Shown here: piece by piece, positions 55,564 to 64,000 of the stretch | How the letters are laid out: every line of letters starts with the position of its first letter | Position numbering within the stretch: the stretch's first letter is position 1 | Assembly (NCBI GenBank): GCA_937128505.1 | Contig: CAKZMM010000187.1 | Coordinates: forward strand, 28,816-92,815 | Direction of reading: 5' to 3' | Length of the DNA: 64,000 bases | Source of the DNA: an uncultured Thermogutta sp. | GTDB lineage: Bacteria; Planctomycetota; Planctomycetia; Pirellulales; Thermoguttaceae | The notes under the pieces: model-generated | Databases searched by the model: none | Told to the model about the DNA's origin: nothing | Seen by the model: the letters and a program-made list of their open reading frames with translations, nothing else | Program-made: the position numbers and the translations under genes

Positions 55564-57369
55564 TCACGCGGATGGGCCTGCCCTAAAATGGGCCACAGCC
55601 TCGGAAGTACGGAAAAACCGATTGTACACACGCAAGCGCTTAATGCGGCCCTGGAATTCCGCGGCAATGCGACCATTGCCCGAGCCCGTAATGTCGCCCA
55701 ATTTTTCTGAATATTGGTGCCAGCCGCGCACTCGTTTTTCTCCCCCGTTGCAAAGCTGGCCATCGACGACGAAACTAATCACTTGCGGTCCGGAATCGAC
55801 GCTCACGACTATATGGTGAAGTCTTGCCGGCAGGAGGATACCCGGGTCGCAGTCTGCAACGACTTTTGAGGCACCGTCATTGAGCTCGATTTGCACGGTA
55901 CCCTGCGGAGTCGTCGAAAGGGCAAATCCCACCCCATTCGGAGTCCGCGTATCAAGGATTACTTGTCCAGCCTCGAGGGTGGCAAACTCGATCCAAAGGT
56001 CGACCGTTAACCCGCCGCTTTGACCGAGATCTAACTTACCAGAAATCGGGATATCAGATATCCGCAGTTGCTCGTTAGTCAAGTCGAGAAGCAAACCGGT
56101 TCGACTAATCGTGCGATTGTTCGCTTGGTTCCAAAGCCCTTCGAAGAGTGTTCGATCGATCGGGTGAACTCGGGCAACCGTCTTCTGCGTCTCCGTGACC
56201 CAGAAGGCTCCATCCTGCTCGATTAGGTCCGGATAGCTCATCCCTGCTTTCGGATTCGGATCATAGAGCAGTATTTCCGGCTCTGCCCAGTGGATGGCAC
56301 CGTCTCTCTCAACGCCGCCGGTTATCCACACGGGATTACGTGCCCAATGATCGAACCAGGTATGGCCATTGTTATGGAACCAAAAAAGGTATTTGCCCTC
56401 CTTGGTGCGCCAAAGCATCGGGCAGGCCCGCGGGGTTTTGATCTTCCGCCCTCCTGGCGTATATCGCATCGGTTGCGGTTTGCTCCAAGTCTTCCCGCCA
56501 TCTCGGCTGTAACTTTCGCACGGATGGCCCAGCGTAGTGCGGTAAACGCAGTAGAGGGTGCCGTCGGAAAAGGCCACCAAATTGTGTTCTTCTTGCACAG
56601 AGCCAAACTCGGGGGCACGGATACCGTGTTCCCCGTCAGGCAAGAGTTGCCAGCGGATTCGGGCCACCTCAGGCTCCGTCAGGATGTTGTCTGAATGAAA
56701 AACCCAGCCTTCCCCCAGTTCAAGGATATACCGCCCCAACTTGGTGAAGGCAAAATAAACATCGCTGCCGACAATTTCCGGCTTGTCGATGCCCCAAAAA
56801 AGTTGCACAGCACCTTGCCAATCATTGTTCCGGTCACATGCCGTGATACGCAAAGGCAGCCGATAGCGCGGTGACCAAGTCCTGCCCCCATCATCGCTGT
56901 ATTTATAGGCGTACCAGCCGAGCGTATCGGCACGAATCGGCCGTCCGCGAAGCTCCCGAATATCGTCGCCATTGTAGGTGTAGAAGACGTAGACCCGACC
57001 GGAAGGGACCATCAAAGGTACGGCCCAGGATGCCTCGCGCTGCCCGGCGGGCTCGATTTCCACCAGGCTCGACCAAGTGCGGCCCTGATCAGTGCTAATG
57101 GTCGCTACAATGTGCTGCCCTTTCTCGCCTTCGCGACCGGGACTAGTAGTGAGCGTGCACAACCAGTGGCCCTGGCGGGTGACTACGACGTAAGGCTGAT
57201 CGCAATAGCCCTCATCGGGAATCACGAAACCATTCAACACATTTCGCCAATCGCCTTGGGAACTTGCCGGGCTTGCAAATTCGCCCCCGAAGGCATGACG
57301 GGAGGGTGCGCTTCGCACCGTACTCAAAACACAACTCAGCACAACCGCGAAAGCGAAATACCGGAACAC
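55564..57369 (-). CDS. Secreted sialidase-fold (BNR repeat) protein with LamG-like domain
   Basis: 601 residues, GTG start at 57369 with GAGGAG seven bases upstream. A signal peptide (FAFAVVLSCVLSTVRS) is followed by a beta-propeller with Asp boxes STDQGRTWS (about 92-100), SDDGGRTWS (about 158-166) and SRDGGKTWS (about 290). Residues about 435-595 form a LamG/concanavalin-like sandwich (GGLTVDLWIEFATLEAGQVILDT ... HHIVVSVDSG ... GRIKRLRVYNRFF). Planctomycetes carry many such exo-alpha-sialidase-fold proteins; most are likely to act on other acidic or sulfated sugars, and true sialidase activity is not implied. No sulfatase or transporter is adjacent. Confidence 0.85.
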   Translation of the reverse strand: MFRYFAFAVVLSCVLSTVRSAPSRHAFGGEFASPASSQGDWRNVLNGFVIPDEGYCDQPYVVVTRQGHWLCTLTTSPGREGEKGQHIVATISTDQGRTWSSLVEIEPAGQREASWAVPLMVPSGRVYVFYTYNGDDIRELRGRPIRADTLGWYAYKYSDDGGRTWSPRYRLPLRITACDRNNDWQGAVQLFWGIDKPEIVGSDVYFAFTKLGRYILELGEGWVFHSDNILTEPEVARIRWQLLPDGEHGIRAPEFGSVQEEHNLVAFSDGTLYCVYRTTLGHPCESYSRDGGKTWSKPQPMRYTPGGRKIKTPRACPMLWRTKEGKYLFWFHNNGHTWFDHWARNPVWITGGVERDGAIHWAEPEILLYDPNPKAGMSYPDLIEQDGAFWVTETQKTVARVHPIDRTLFEGLWNQANNRTISRTGLLLDLTNEQLRISDIPISGKLDLGQSGGLTVDLWIEFATLEAGQVILDTRTPNGVGFALSTTPQGTVQIELNDGASKVVADCDPGILLPARLHHIVVSVDSGPQVISFVVDGQLCNGGEKRVRGWHQYSEKLGDITGSGNGRIAAEFQGRIKRLRVYNRFFRTSEAVAHFRAGPSA

Positions 57370-57959
57370 GATCGATCTCCTCGTGTGAGGGCTCTTGGGC
57401 CGAGCTTTCTCGCCGGCAAGTTCCCAACCCCCAAAGCCGTCGGACCAAGTTGCGCGCTCCCCCGAAACACGCTCGGCGAAGTCGCTTTTATGTCAGGTCG
57501 AGCATGTGCCGATTTGAACTTCTGGTTGCCATAAAGGCTCGGCTGTTTCGATTCTAAGCAGGGCTTTTATTCTAAACGCGTACGGATCCACGAAGAAGTT
57601 TCTTTGACCCGGATAACATTTTCGGATGGCAAGCGGCATCCCACGGAAAGTTTCCTCTTTGCGATTTTGGCCGGAAGTCTTCCGGAGACGAAACAACGAA
57701 AAATCCTTGCACGGGGTAGCCGGTCAGCCATTGTACGGATCGCACACACTTGCAATGGCTACCGAGGCAAGCGAGCGAAGGGGAGATCGTCAAGGGTGAG
57801 ATCCGCGGGCTGCCTCGTTCAATAGCCCTTTCGGCTTTCACGCACCAGAAGGTTCCTCCAACCCGGCGGGCAACCGGCGCATAGAAAACCGCCCTTACCT
57901 CCGGATCACTTTCCGAAAGCAAGGGCGGCGGCTACCGTCCGCCAGTAACTTGGCAGACT
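57370..57959. other. 0.6-kb spacer, one terminator candidate
   Basis: No gene recognised. The only clear element is the stem-loop at 57885-57928 that follows the PDZ gene. Confidence 0.55.
57885..57928 (-). terminator. Intrinsic terminator of the PDZ gene
   Basis: On the minus strand CCGCCCTT (57928-57921) pairs perfectly with AAGGGCGG (57896-57889), and TTTT follows (57888-57885). The loop of 24 bases has a small inner stem. It lies about 30 bp after the stop at 57960. Confidence 0.65.
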
Positions 57960-58484
57960 TTACGGAGTAACGACATCGTCATCAGGGATGACAGGGTGCC
58001 AGCCGAGGTGGACCAAGCCTTCTCGCACCGTGGAGGTTCCGCTGCGGATGTACCGCACATAGGTTGGTCCGAAATGATCCTCTAGCTCGTCGTAATCGTT
58101 TAGGGACGAAAAGGGAATGCCATCGAGCCGGGTGATGACGTCGCCCACTCGCAGGCCGAGTTGTCGCAGTGGTGACCTGGGGCCCGGAACCGAAACGATA
58201 CGCGCGCCGAAGAGCACGTGTCCCCGCAGTCGCATCCTTTGGATCAGGAAGTGCGCGTCCCACGTCGGACTGTTCTAGGCGGTCCGGACCAGTGTGGGGA
58301 CGATCGGTAGCTTCAGTCCGTCAGGGGAGCCCGGAAGTTCAAATTTAAGTTCGTCGCTGCTTTCTTCGGGACTGAGGGAGGCTTCTTGGCCTCGAGCCGG
58401 GTCTCCGCCGCCACCGAAGATCAACGGTATGAACACTAGGGTGGGTACCCCCACACGGACCATGCTGAACCGGTGCCTCTTCAT
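57960..58484 (-). pseudogene. Secreted PDZ-domain protein interrupted by an in-frame TAG
   Basis: One reading frame runs from the ATG at 58484 to the TAA at 57960 and is broken only by a TAG at 58275-58277. Before it: a signal peptide (MKRHRFSMVRVGVPTLVFIPLIFG) and an acidic segment. After it, in the same frame: NSPTWDAHFLIQRMRLRGH, then a PDZ core with VSVPGPRSPLRQLGLRVGD and VITRLDGIPF. AGGAGG eight bases before the ATG is the strongest ribosome site in the window, and a terminator follows the end. Ways to read this: a recent nonsense mutation, stop readthrough, a sequencing error, or a short secreted 69-residue product plus a separately started 91-residue PDZ protein from the ATG at 58235. 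Confidence 0.7.
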
Positions 58485-59126
58485 TGCAGGGTCCTCCTTA
58501 CAGTTGAGTGGTTTGAGCTGTACGACCTTTTCACCTGAGCTTCTCTAGCGGCTGCCTTGGAGCGGTTGCTCATATGCTCACCGTTTCCGCCGCAATGTGG
58601 GCTACAAATAGGCCGCCAAACCAAAAACGAACCACCCACCCGCCGAAACAACTCCCGTTCGGCCGTTTTTCCCTCGATTTGTCGTGGCTGCTGGCTCCCC
58701 ACACCCCCTGGGGGAAAGCGAATCAATTTGATTTCGCTATTATCAAAAGCGCAACACCTGATTTGGCTGCCATCAAACCCGCAACACCTTTAGGTTTCCG
58801 GATTGATAGTAACCCTAATATTGATAGTAACCCTAATGCGGTAGGAAACTTGGCCGTTTTGCCGACGCTAGATCTGCGGTCGGGGGCGACTTCGAGACGG
58901 AGCTACATCTCGCAAATGAGCAAGCCAATCCCGCCGCAAATACCAAAGAAGCCTGCACCCGGCTTTACTCGAGGGGTAAGCCTGGCCAGAATTATGGGAG
59001 GAGGAGTTGGGCGATCGACTTGTCGGTCCGGCAGTAACGCACGGCGGTTCACGCTTACAACCGATTCTTTACCAAATTTGTGTTTTCAATAGAGATGAGC
59101 ACCTCGATTAACAGAAGAAACCGGCG
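58485..59126. other. Divergent spacer with two duplications
   Basis: ATCAAAAGCGCAACACCT at 58742-58759 recurs as ATCAAACCCGCAACACCT at 58772-58789, and ATTGATAGTAACCCTAAT is exactly doubled at 58802-58837. No gene recognised. Confidence 0.7.
58802..58837. repeat. Perfect 18-bp tandem duplication
   Basis: ATTGATAGTAACCCTAAT at 58802-58819 and 58820-58837 without mismatch. Confidence 0.92.
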
Positions 59127-60053
59127 GTGATCAAAACCCAAGACCTGACAAAAGTTTACGGAAATATCCGAGCGGTTAACGGGCTGAATTTGGAGCTCCA
59201 GGAAGGGGATCTCTTCGGCTACATCGGGCCGAACGGCTCGGGCAAAACGACCACGATGCGAATTCTTGCCACGCTCCTTCAGCCTTCCTGGGGTGAAGCC
59301 TATGTCGGGGGGTATTCGATCTATACGCACCCCAAAGAAATCCGGCGGCTTGTGGGCTTTATGCCGGACTATTTCGGGGTGTATGACGATATGAAAGTGA
59401 TCGAATACCTCGAGTTTTTCGCGGCCTGCTATCGGATCAAAGGGCCCACTCGGCGAAAAGTTTGCAACGATATGCTGGACCTCGTGGGCCTGGGCTATAA
59501 GCGCGATGCCCTGGTGACGAGCCTATCGCGGGGCATGACGCAAAGGCTCGGGCTGGCCCGGGTGCTTCTGCACGATCCGCAGGTGCTTATTCTCGATGAA
59601 CCGGCAAGCGGTTTGGACCCGCGAGCAAGAATCGAGATTCGAAATTTGCTCAAGCAGCTCCGCGGGATGGGCAAGACGATCATGGTCTCCAGCCACATCT
59701 TGCCGGAGTTGGCCGACATTTGCAACAAAGTGGGGATGATCGAACGCGGCGAGCTGCTGATTTGCGCGGATGTCACCGAGGTGATGAAACGAGTTCGGCA
59801 GCAGCCGGTGGTTAAAATCAAGGTGGCGCAAGATCAGGAAGGGGCGGCTCGATTACTCGAACAGCACCCGTTGGTGGCGGATGTTACGATCCGTAACGGA
59901 CATATTTATGCGACGCTCCACCCAGGCGTCGAAGACTATAGCGATCTTCCCACTTACCTTATCCAGGCAGGCCATCGGCTGTGTCTATTCCAAGAGGACG
60001 AGATCAATCTCGAAACGGCCTTCATGGCACTCACCAAGGGACTTACCGCGTAA
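59127..60053 (+). CDS. ABC transporter ATP-binding protein, no adjacent permease
   Basis: 308 residues, GTG start with only a weak AGAAGA upstream. The ATPase domain is complete: Walker A GPNGSGKTT (34-42), a Q-loop position replaced by GFMPDYFGVYDD, signature LSRGMTQRLGLAR in place of LSGGQ, Walker B VLILDEPASGLD and the switch His in VSSH. The C-terminal 80 residues are the small domain seen in CcmA/NatA-type ATPases. Family members drive ABC-2 exporters. Here no membrane partner follows; the next gene is on the opposite strand. The partner must be elsewhere or lost. Confidence 0.9.
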   Translation: MIKTQDLTKVYGNIRAVNGLNLELQEGDLFGYIGPNGSGKTTTMRILATLLQPSWGEAYVGGYSIYTHPKEIRRLVGFMPDYFGVYDDMKVIEYLEFFAACYRIKGPTRRKVCNDMLDLVGLGYKRDALVTSLSRGMTQRLGLARVLLHDPQVLILDEPASGLDPRARIEIRNLLKQLRGMGKTIMVSSHILPELADICNKVGMIERGELLICADVTEVMKRVRQQPVVKIKVAQDQEGAARLLEQHPLVADVTIRNGHIYATLHPGVEDYSDLPTYLIQAGHRLCLFQEDEINLETAFMALTKGLTA

Positions 60054-60177
60054 GGAACCCCTCCTGCTGCGCACGGAAAATCGTTCATAGACATAACGGT
60101 CCTGGGCACTCCCCCTGACCCCCGGCCTTGACATAGCGCTAGCTTAGATTGATCCCCACGAGATGAACCAACCGGCT

Positions 60178-62886
60178 TCAGTCCACAAGCCTGATTTGGG
60201 GGTTGGTGATGATCCTTTCAAAAATCTCGCGCAATCTCGCTTCATATTCTGCGGGATTGCCTGAGCCCCGCGGACTGCGGCCGTCGTTTGCCGTCCCGCC
60301 AAGCCGGGCCATTCGGTCCATGAAGTCGTAATCGGTTCCAAGGCCCAGCCCCACCGGGAAGAGTTGCCACCGGTTTTGATAAACCTGCATGGCTTGCATT
60401 AATGCGGCATCGTATGCCAGTCGATTTCCCCCGTAAAAATCAGGACTTGGGTTACTTGCCATAAAGGCCCGGATAGTCGCGGCACTACTGACGTAAAGAT
60501 TGGGCACTCCGTCTGTGAGCAAGACGATCACCTTATTGGTGTTTTCGCGGCCGGCACCCCCTTGGGAGCGCGGCTTGATATGATTTCGGGCGGCCACGAT
60601 CCCGGCCTCAGTAGCGGTGCTGGCGCCGATATCTCCGACGGCTTGGAGCCGGGTGCAGACCCTCATCGCTGCATCGTAGTTGGCGGTAAGGGGTTGTTCG
60701 ACCATGGGACCGCCGCCACCTAACTTGTCGAAAGAAATGATCGAGACCCAATCGGCTTGCTCCGGTGCCACACCGCGATTGCGCTCCTTAATCACCTGTA
60801 AAGCGGCGATAATGGCCCGACGCGCCGCGTGCACAGGCTGCTCCCGAGGCGGAAAGTTAAACGTTCCGCCTGCCGTGGATTCCGAAATCCGAGGGCAGTC
60901 GGGACTGCGAAGCGATAAAGGTACGAAGGTCCTTCCATCGGGTGCGATATCGCGCCCATGATCCATCATGAACTGTACATAGGTTAAGTACCCGATTTTG
61001 TTGCGATAGCTTCGGGGTACTTCAACCCGAGCTTGTGGGAACGTGGCGGGGTTTGGATTGTTGAATCGGTCAATCCGGTTGGGGCTTTGATTTGGGGGGA
61101 GCGTGCCACGATTATAAGGGGGCGTTCCGGTTGCAGAACTGCTGGAGCTTCCGGAATTATTTGAATGGCCGGAAGACCCTGAGCTCGAGCTACCGGAGCT
61201 CCCCCTTCCACCTGAACTTTGCCCCCCCGATGATTGGCCCGGAGGGTCCGGCCGCGTTCCGCTGGATCCGCTGCCGGATCCTCCAGGGGTTTCCGTGCCG
61301 CCACGCGGCGTATCGCCGCGTGGGTCGCGTGTGTCGGTGCGACCGCGGTTTGAGTTCTGAACTAGCCAGAGGTGACCTGAGCCCAAGGTTCCAACGCCTG
61401 CATTGCCGGAATCCTCAGGGTCGTAGGCGTTACCTAGGGGAGCTTGCGTCACTAGCGGGAAAGGTGGTGTAAGTGGCAAGCGATCATGATCGGCCGCCAA
61501 ACGGAAGATGCTTTGTGTGGTTTTTCGGCCGTAAATCGCGTGTTCCGAGACACTTGCTATGAAAGGTTCGTCGTACGCGGGGATCAGAAACTCAGGTTCG
61601 GGACGTTGTGCCAAGTGGTATGTACCCTTAGCGTTCGGTAGCCAACCGATGGGACCACCGCCCCCGCTTCCGGGGTTGCTGCCACCGCCTCCTCCGCCGC
61701 CACCTCCGCCACCGGAGCTACCGCCCGAAGGAGCCTGGGGTGCGCGAGCTCCCGGCGATCCTACTGGAGGTGACGGGTTTGCTTGAGGTGGCCTGCCGGT
61801 GGAGCCCCCTCCCACAGGAGGTGACGGCCTTGGCGTGGGTTGCTGTGGAGGGCGTTCTGGGCGGCTTTCCGGCCTACTAGGTGGCGGGGATCCGACCACT
61901 TGTACCGGCTCGATGATGTAATCCAAGTACTTTTCCCAATAGGCATAATTGAGCGAACTATCGGGCGCGGGCCGTGCCGCCGGCATGACTCGGGCAATTT
62001 GATAATCGATGATGGCGGAATAAGCCTTGCGTTTTCGCGTCGCCTCATTATCAGTCGGCAAAATTCGGTATTTCGCGGGTATCGAGGCCTGCGCTAGTGG
62101 CCCATTATCCTTCGTTAATTCGGCGTAAGCGTATCTGTTTGCCGGAACATTCCAAGGTCGACCGAGATATTCCAAGGTCCCGGGAAATGCCCCAAATCCA
62201 AAGTCGCGATATACCTGCTCCATAAGTTGAGTACCGATCGAGGGATATCCCAGCGGGCCGAAGGTGCTATTGATTTCTTGGGTTGCCCAACAGGGCTCGG
62301 TGTCGTCATTCATGGATCCGGACAAATCCACCACCAACGCAATGTCGCGAGCATTGGCGGTGGCTACCGCCGAAGCCTCCATTCGGAAATGGGTCCTGCC
62401 CAGGAGCCGCCCAAAAAAGAGGGGCACTTCTCCGCCGTGCACGGCGTCACGCCGCGCTGTGACTCGAACAGCGTTTCCTGATTGAGAGTTCGGAGTAAAA
62501 CTTCGCGTCCGCGAATCCCAGATGCCGATTTCCACATCCTCGGGCAAAAGGCGAACAGTTGCGTTGCCGGCCCGATGGTAGGCGGCAAATCGGTCGGCCG
62601 TCGTGTGGATTTCGTGGTGAGTCCGTCCTAGCTGCGAAGCCCCCGCTAAGGCGGCGGAGTCGGCGGCAGCCTGCAATTGGGTTCGAACCAGCATCATGTA
62701 TCCGACATCGACGCTGAAGGCGAGCATCCCTAATAGGACAACGAGAAGAATCGCCGACAATACCAATATCGCCCCCCGCCGCGGAGGGTGGCTGCTCGAA
62801 CGCCGCCTCGAGTCGCGGCGAACTTTCCGCCCTTCTTTGCGGAATTTACAGAAATCACTCTCGGCTGTATTCAAAGCCATGAGCAT
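60178..62886 (-). CDS. TadG-like protein with a von Willebrand factor A domain split by a Gly/Ser/Pro-rich insert
   Basis: 902 residues, AGGGGGA just before the ATG at 62886. Residues 38-60 are the single membrane segment of the TadE/TadG type (GAILVLSAILLVVLLGMLAF), followed by YMMLVRTQLQAAADSAALAGA. The vWA fold starts with DIALVVDLSGSM (MIDAS, about 181-192) but is interrupted by about 490 residues containing a Pro/Gly-rich part (330-415, with a run of 12 Gly) and a Ser/Gly-rich part (535-590). The vWA fold resumes near 690 with GASTATEAG (MIDAS Thr, about 755) and VIVLLTDGVPN (Asp about 792). TadG-like proteins are linked to Flp/Tad pilus assembly at the inner membrane. The Flp pilin at 23.6 kb is a possible partner; no other tad genes are near. 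Confidence 0.88.
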   Translation of the reverse strand: MLMALNTAESDFCKFRKEGRKVRRDSRRRSSSHPPRRGAILVLSAILLVVLLGMLAFSVDVGYMMLVRTQLQAAADSAALAGASQLGRTHHEIHTTADRFAAYHRAGNATVRLLPEDVEIGIWDSRTRSFTPNSQSGNAVRVTARRDAVHGGEVPLFFGRLLGRTHFRMEASAVATANARDIALVVDLSGSMNDDTEPCWATQEINSTFGPLGYPSIGTQLMEQVYRDFGFGAFPGTLEYLGRPWNVPANRYAYAELTKDNGPLAQASIPAKYRILPTDNEATRKRKAYSAIIDYQIARVMPAARPAPDSSLNYAYWEKYLDYIIEPVQVVGSPPPSRPESRPERPPQQPTPRPSPPVGGGSTGRPPQANPSPPVGSPGARAPQAPSGGSSGGGGGGGGGGGSNPGSGGGGPIGWLPNAKGTYHLAQRPEPEFLIPAYDEPFIASVSEHAIYGRKTTQSIFRLAADHDRLPLTPPFPLVTQAPLGNAYDPEDSGNAGVGTLGSGHLWLVQNSNRGRTDTRDPRGDTPRGGTETPGGSGSGSSGTRPDPPGQSSGGQSSGGRGSSGSSSSGSSGHSNNSGSSSSSATGTPPYNRGTLPPNQSPNRIDRFNNPNPATFPQARVEVPRSYRNKIGYLTYVQFMMDHGRDIAPDGRTFVPLSLRSPDCPRISESTAGGTFNFPPREQPVHAARRAIIAALQVIKERNRGVAPEQADWVSIISFDKLGGGGPMVEQPLTANYDAAMRVCTRLQAVGDIGASTATEAGIVAARNHIKPRSQGGAGRENTNKVIVLLTDGVPNLYVSSAATIRAFMASNPSPDFYGGNRLAYDAALMQAMQVYQNRWQLFPVGLGLGTDYDFMDRMARLGGTANDGRSPRGSGNPAEYEARLREIFERIITNPQIRLVD

Positions 62887-64000
62887 GCTTTCCCCCTTGA
62901 AGTGTCTAAGCCCGATTTGAAAGACCTTTTCAAACCCGGTTCATTGAGTTATCCGGTTCATTCACTCGTCTATTTCATTTTCATTTACTTATCTATTTCA
63001 ATGACCTATCTAGTTAATTGGCTTGTCTAGTTCATTGACTTGTCTAAATCGTTGACTTAGAAGGACTTTCGATCTTCGGAAAGACTCGGGATTTTTCGCA
63101 GGATTTTCCGCAGAATCGAATAAGCCGTCTTCAGGAAAAGCCTGGTTCGCCGAGTAAACCCCGTAATAAACGCCCTAGCAAATGCCTATTAAAGCGTTGA
63201 TAGAAGAAACGCTCTTATAGGTGCATCGCTCGAGGTTCTCTAATGCTTGCAAGCAAGCTCGCGGATTCGGCCCTATCAACTTCGTTATCGGAAGCTCGCA
63301 CATACTTCTAACCGCATCAGGCATCGGAGTCCCCGTGGGGTTGTGCAGGCCATTCGGTTTTGTGACACAAGTGGAATCGCCAATCGACGTGCTCCCGCGG
63401 AGCCGGAGTGTGATGATCATCGGTTCCTTTTACTGGAAAGTGCCTTGCAGATTCGGGCGCGTCAAACCCAGCGTGATGCTTCCATCTAGGCAAATTAGAT
63501 TCCGCCCAGGAACTCAGTGGTAATGGGTCGGCCCAAGTGTCAGGAAGGAGCTTAAGCAAGGAGAGGCGGAAGGCCTTTTCGCGCGAGCATACGAAAGATG
63601 GGAAGAGGCCACAAAAAGCAAAGATCAGGGCGCTTGCCAGCATGGCAACCTTTCTTCCGGGATAAAAAGGTTGCAAACTTCGGCAGCCTGGCGAACTTCA
63701 CTACCGCAACCGGCAAGGGTGCGGAGGAAGTCCCATGGCTTTGCGCCCCGACCTCGCGATCGGTTTGCCCTTATCGTGTTTGCAGATTACACCGGCAACT
63801 TGAGTGCGTTCTCCGATTTTAAACGCTCGGACGAATACGCTGGTGTTCTGGCTAGCTTGCTTCGAAGAAGCTTTTTCCAAAACACCCTCTATCTAACCCA
63901 TAGGTCACACAGGACGGGTTGTCAAACCAGCTTGTATTCGTACGGCGAATGAGGGTTCGGCTTTTTCATATGACCTGCTCGCTCACGCGTCTTGCTGATT
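62887..64000. other. 1.1-kb end region with a six-copy array, no firm gene
   Basis: The array at 62938-63057 lies upstream of the TadG-like gene. A minus-strand open frame at 63317-63676 starts with a signal-like stretch (LASALIFAFCGLF) but has no recognisable continuation, and nothing else could be supported. Confidence 0.5.
62938..63057. repeat. Degenerate array of about six 16-19 bp units
   Basis: Forms such as ATTCACTCGTCTATTTC, ATTTACTTATCTATTTC, AATGACCTATCTAGTT, AATTGGCTTGTCTAGTT, CATTGACTTGTCTAAAT and CGTTGACTTAG follow each other. Copies differ at several positions each, and the period is irregular. Confidence 0.8.

Noticed and set aside
63317..63676. Small secreted protein
   Set aside because: Only the N-terminal hydrophobic stretch is suggestive; the rest has random-looking composition and no ribosome site was found.
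1..64000. Insertion sequences, prophage, restriction, toxin-antitoxin or other defence systems
   Set aside because: No transposase, integrase, phage, methylase, nuclease-defence or toxin motifs were found in any believable gene.

Overview
The window looks like a chromosomal piece of a planctomycete (Planctomycetota, probably Pirellulales-like). This is inferred from gene content: a YdjY-domain lipoprotein with the form typical of that phylum, very large secreted sugar-active proteins, TatC and TolC-type proteins with big inserts, an isolated Flp pilin, a TadG-like von Willebrand factor A protein, and an Hsp70/DUF3731-type protein. No rRNA, tRNA, CRISPR array, phage block or intact insertion sequence was recognised. 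Coding density is low: by my count about 72 percent of the window is in believable genes, and many gaps run from 0.4 to 2.1 kb.

Layout. 0-3 kb: the 3' end of a uroporphyrinogen decarboxylase family gene, then two tandem paralogous outer-membrane barrel-like genes. 3.6-7.7 kb: a giant secreted GH99-like/esterase fusion. 8.2-13.7 kb: tsaD, an S41 processing protease, a HAD hydrolase and an MnmE-like GTPase, all on the minus strand. 15-21 kb: a single-domain response regulator, coproheme decarboxylase (HemQ), a YdjY lipoprotein, an unknown gene and an HD-GYP/GAF protein. 22.7-26.8 kb: a NUDIX hydrolase, Flp pilin and class II photolyase separated by long spacers. 27-35.6 kb: a second giant secreted protein sharing a terminal domain with the first, and an oversized TolC-like lipoprotein. 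37.6-43 kb: an unknown membrane protein, a GGQ release-factor-like protein and an Hsp70 relative. 43-49 kb: CdsA and PlsC (phospholipid synthesis), moaE-moaA (molybdopterin) and TatC. 49.8-55.4 kb: endonuclease IV, a BshB1-like deacetylase, an enolase-superfamily enzyme, an unknown secreted protein and an HD-domain nucleotidase. 55.5-62.9 kb: a sialidase-fold protein with a LamG-like tail, a PDZ gene interrupted by an in-frame TAG, an ABC ATPase without a permease, and a TadG-like protein.

Most genes are single units; the only tight pair is moaE-moaA, and the HAD gene may be coupled to the MnmE-like gene. Some functions are related but unlinked: photolyase and endonuclease IV (DNA repair), CdsA and PlsC (neighbours), Flp pilin and the TadG-like protein.

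The most unusual feature is not a gene. Most spacers carry their own short sequence copied two or more times side by side or nearly so (8-38 bp units, perfect to about 80 percent identical), with a different sequence at each place. Clear in-frame versions (15 or 21 bp) occur inside at least four genes, and copies overlap one start codon and two stop codons. This suggests a genome-wide process of local micro-duplication.
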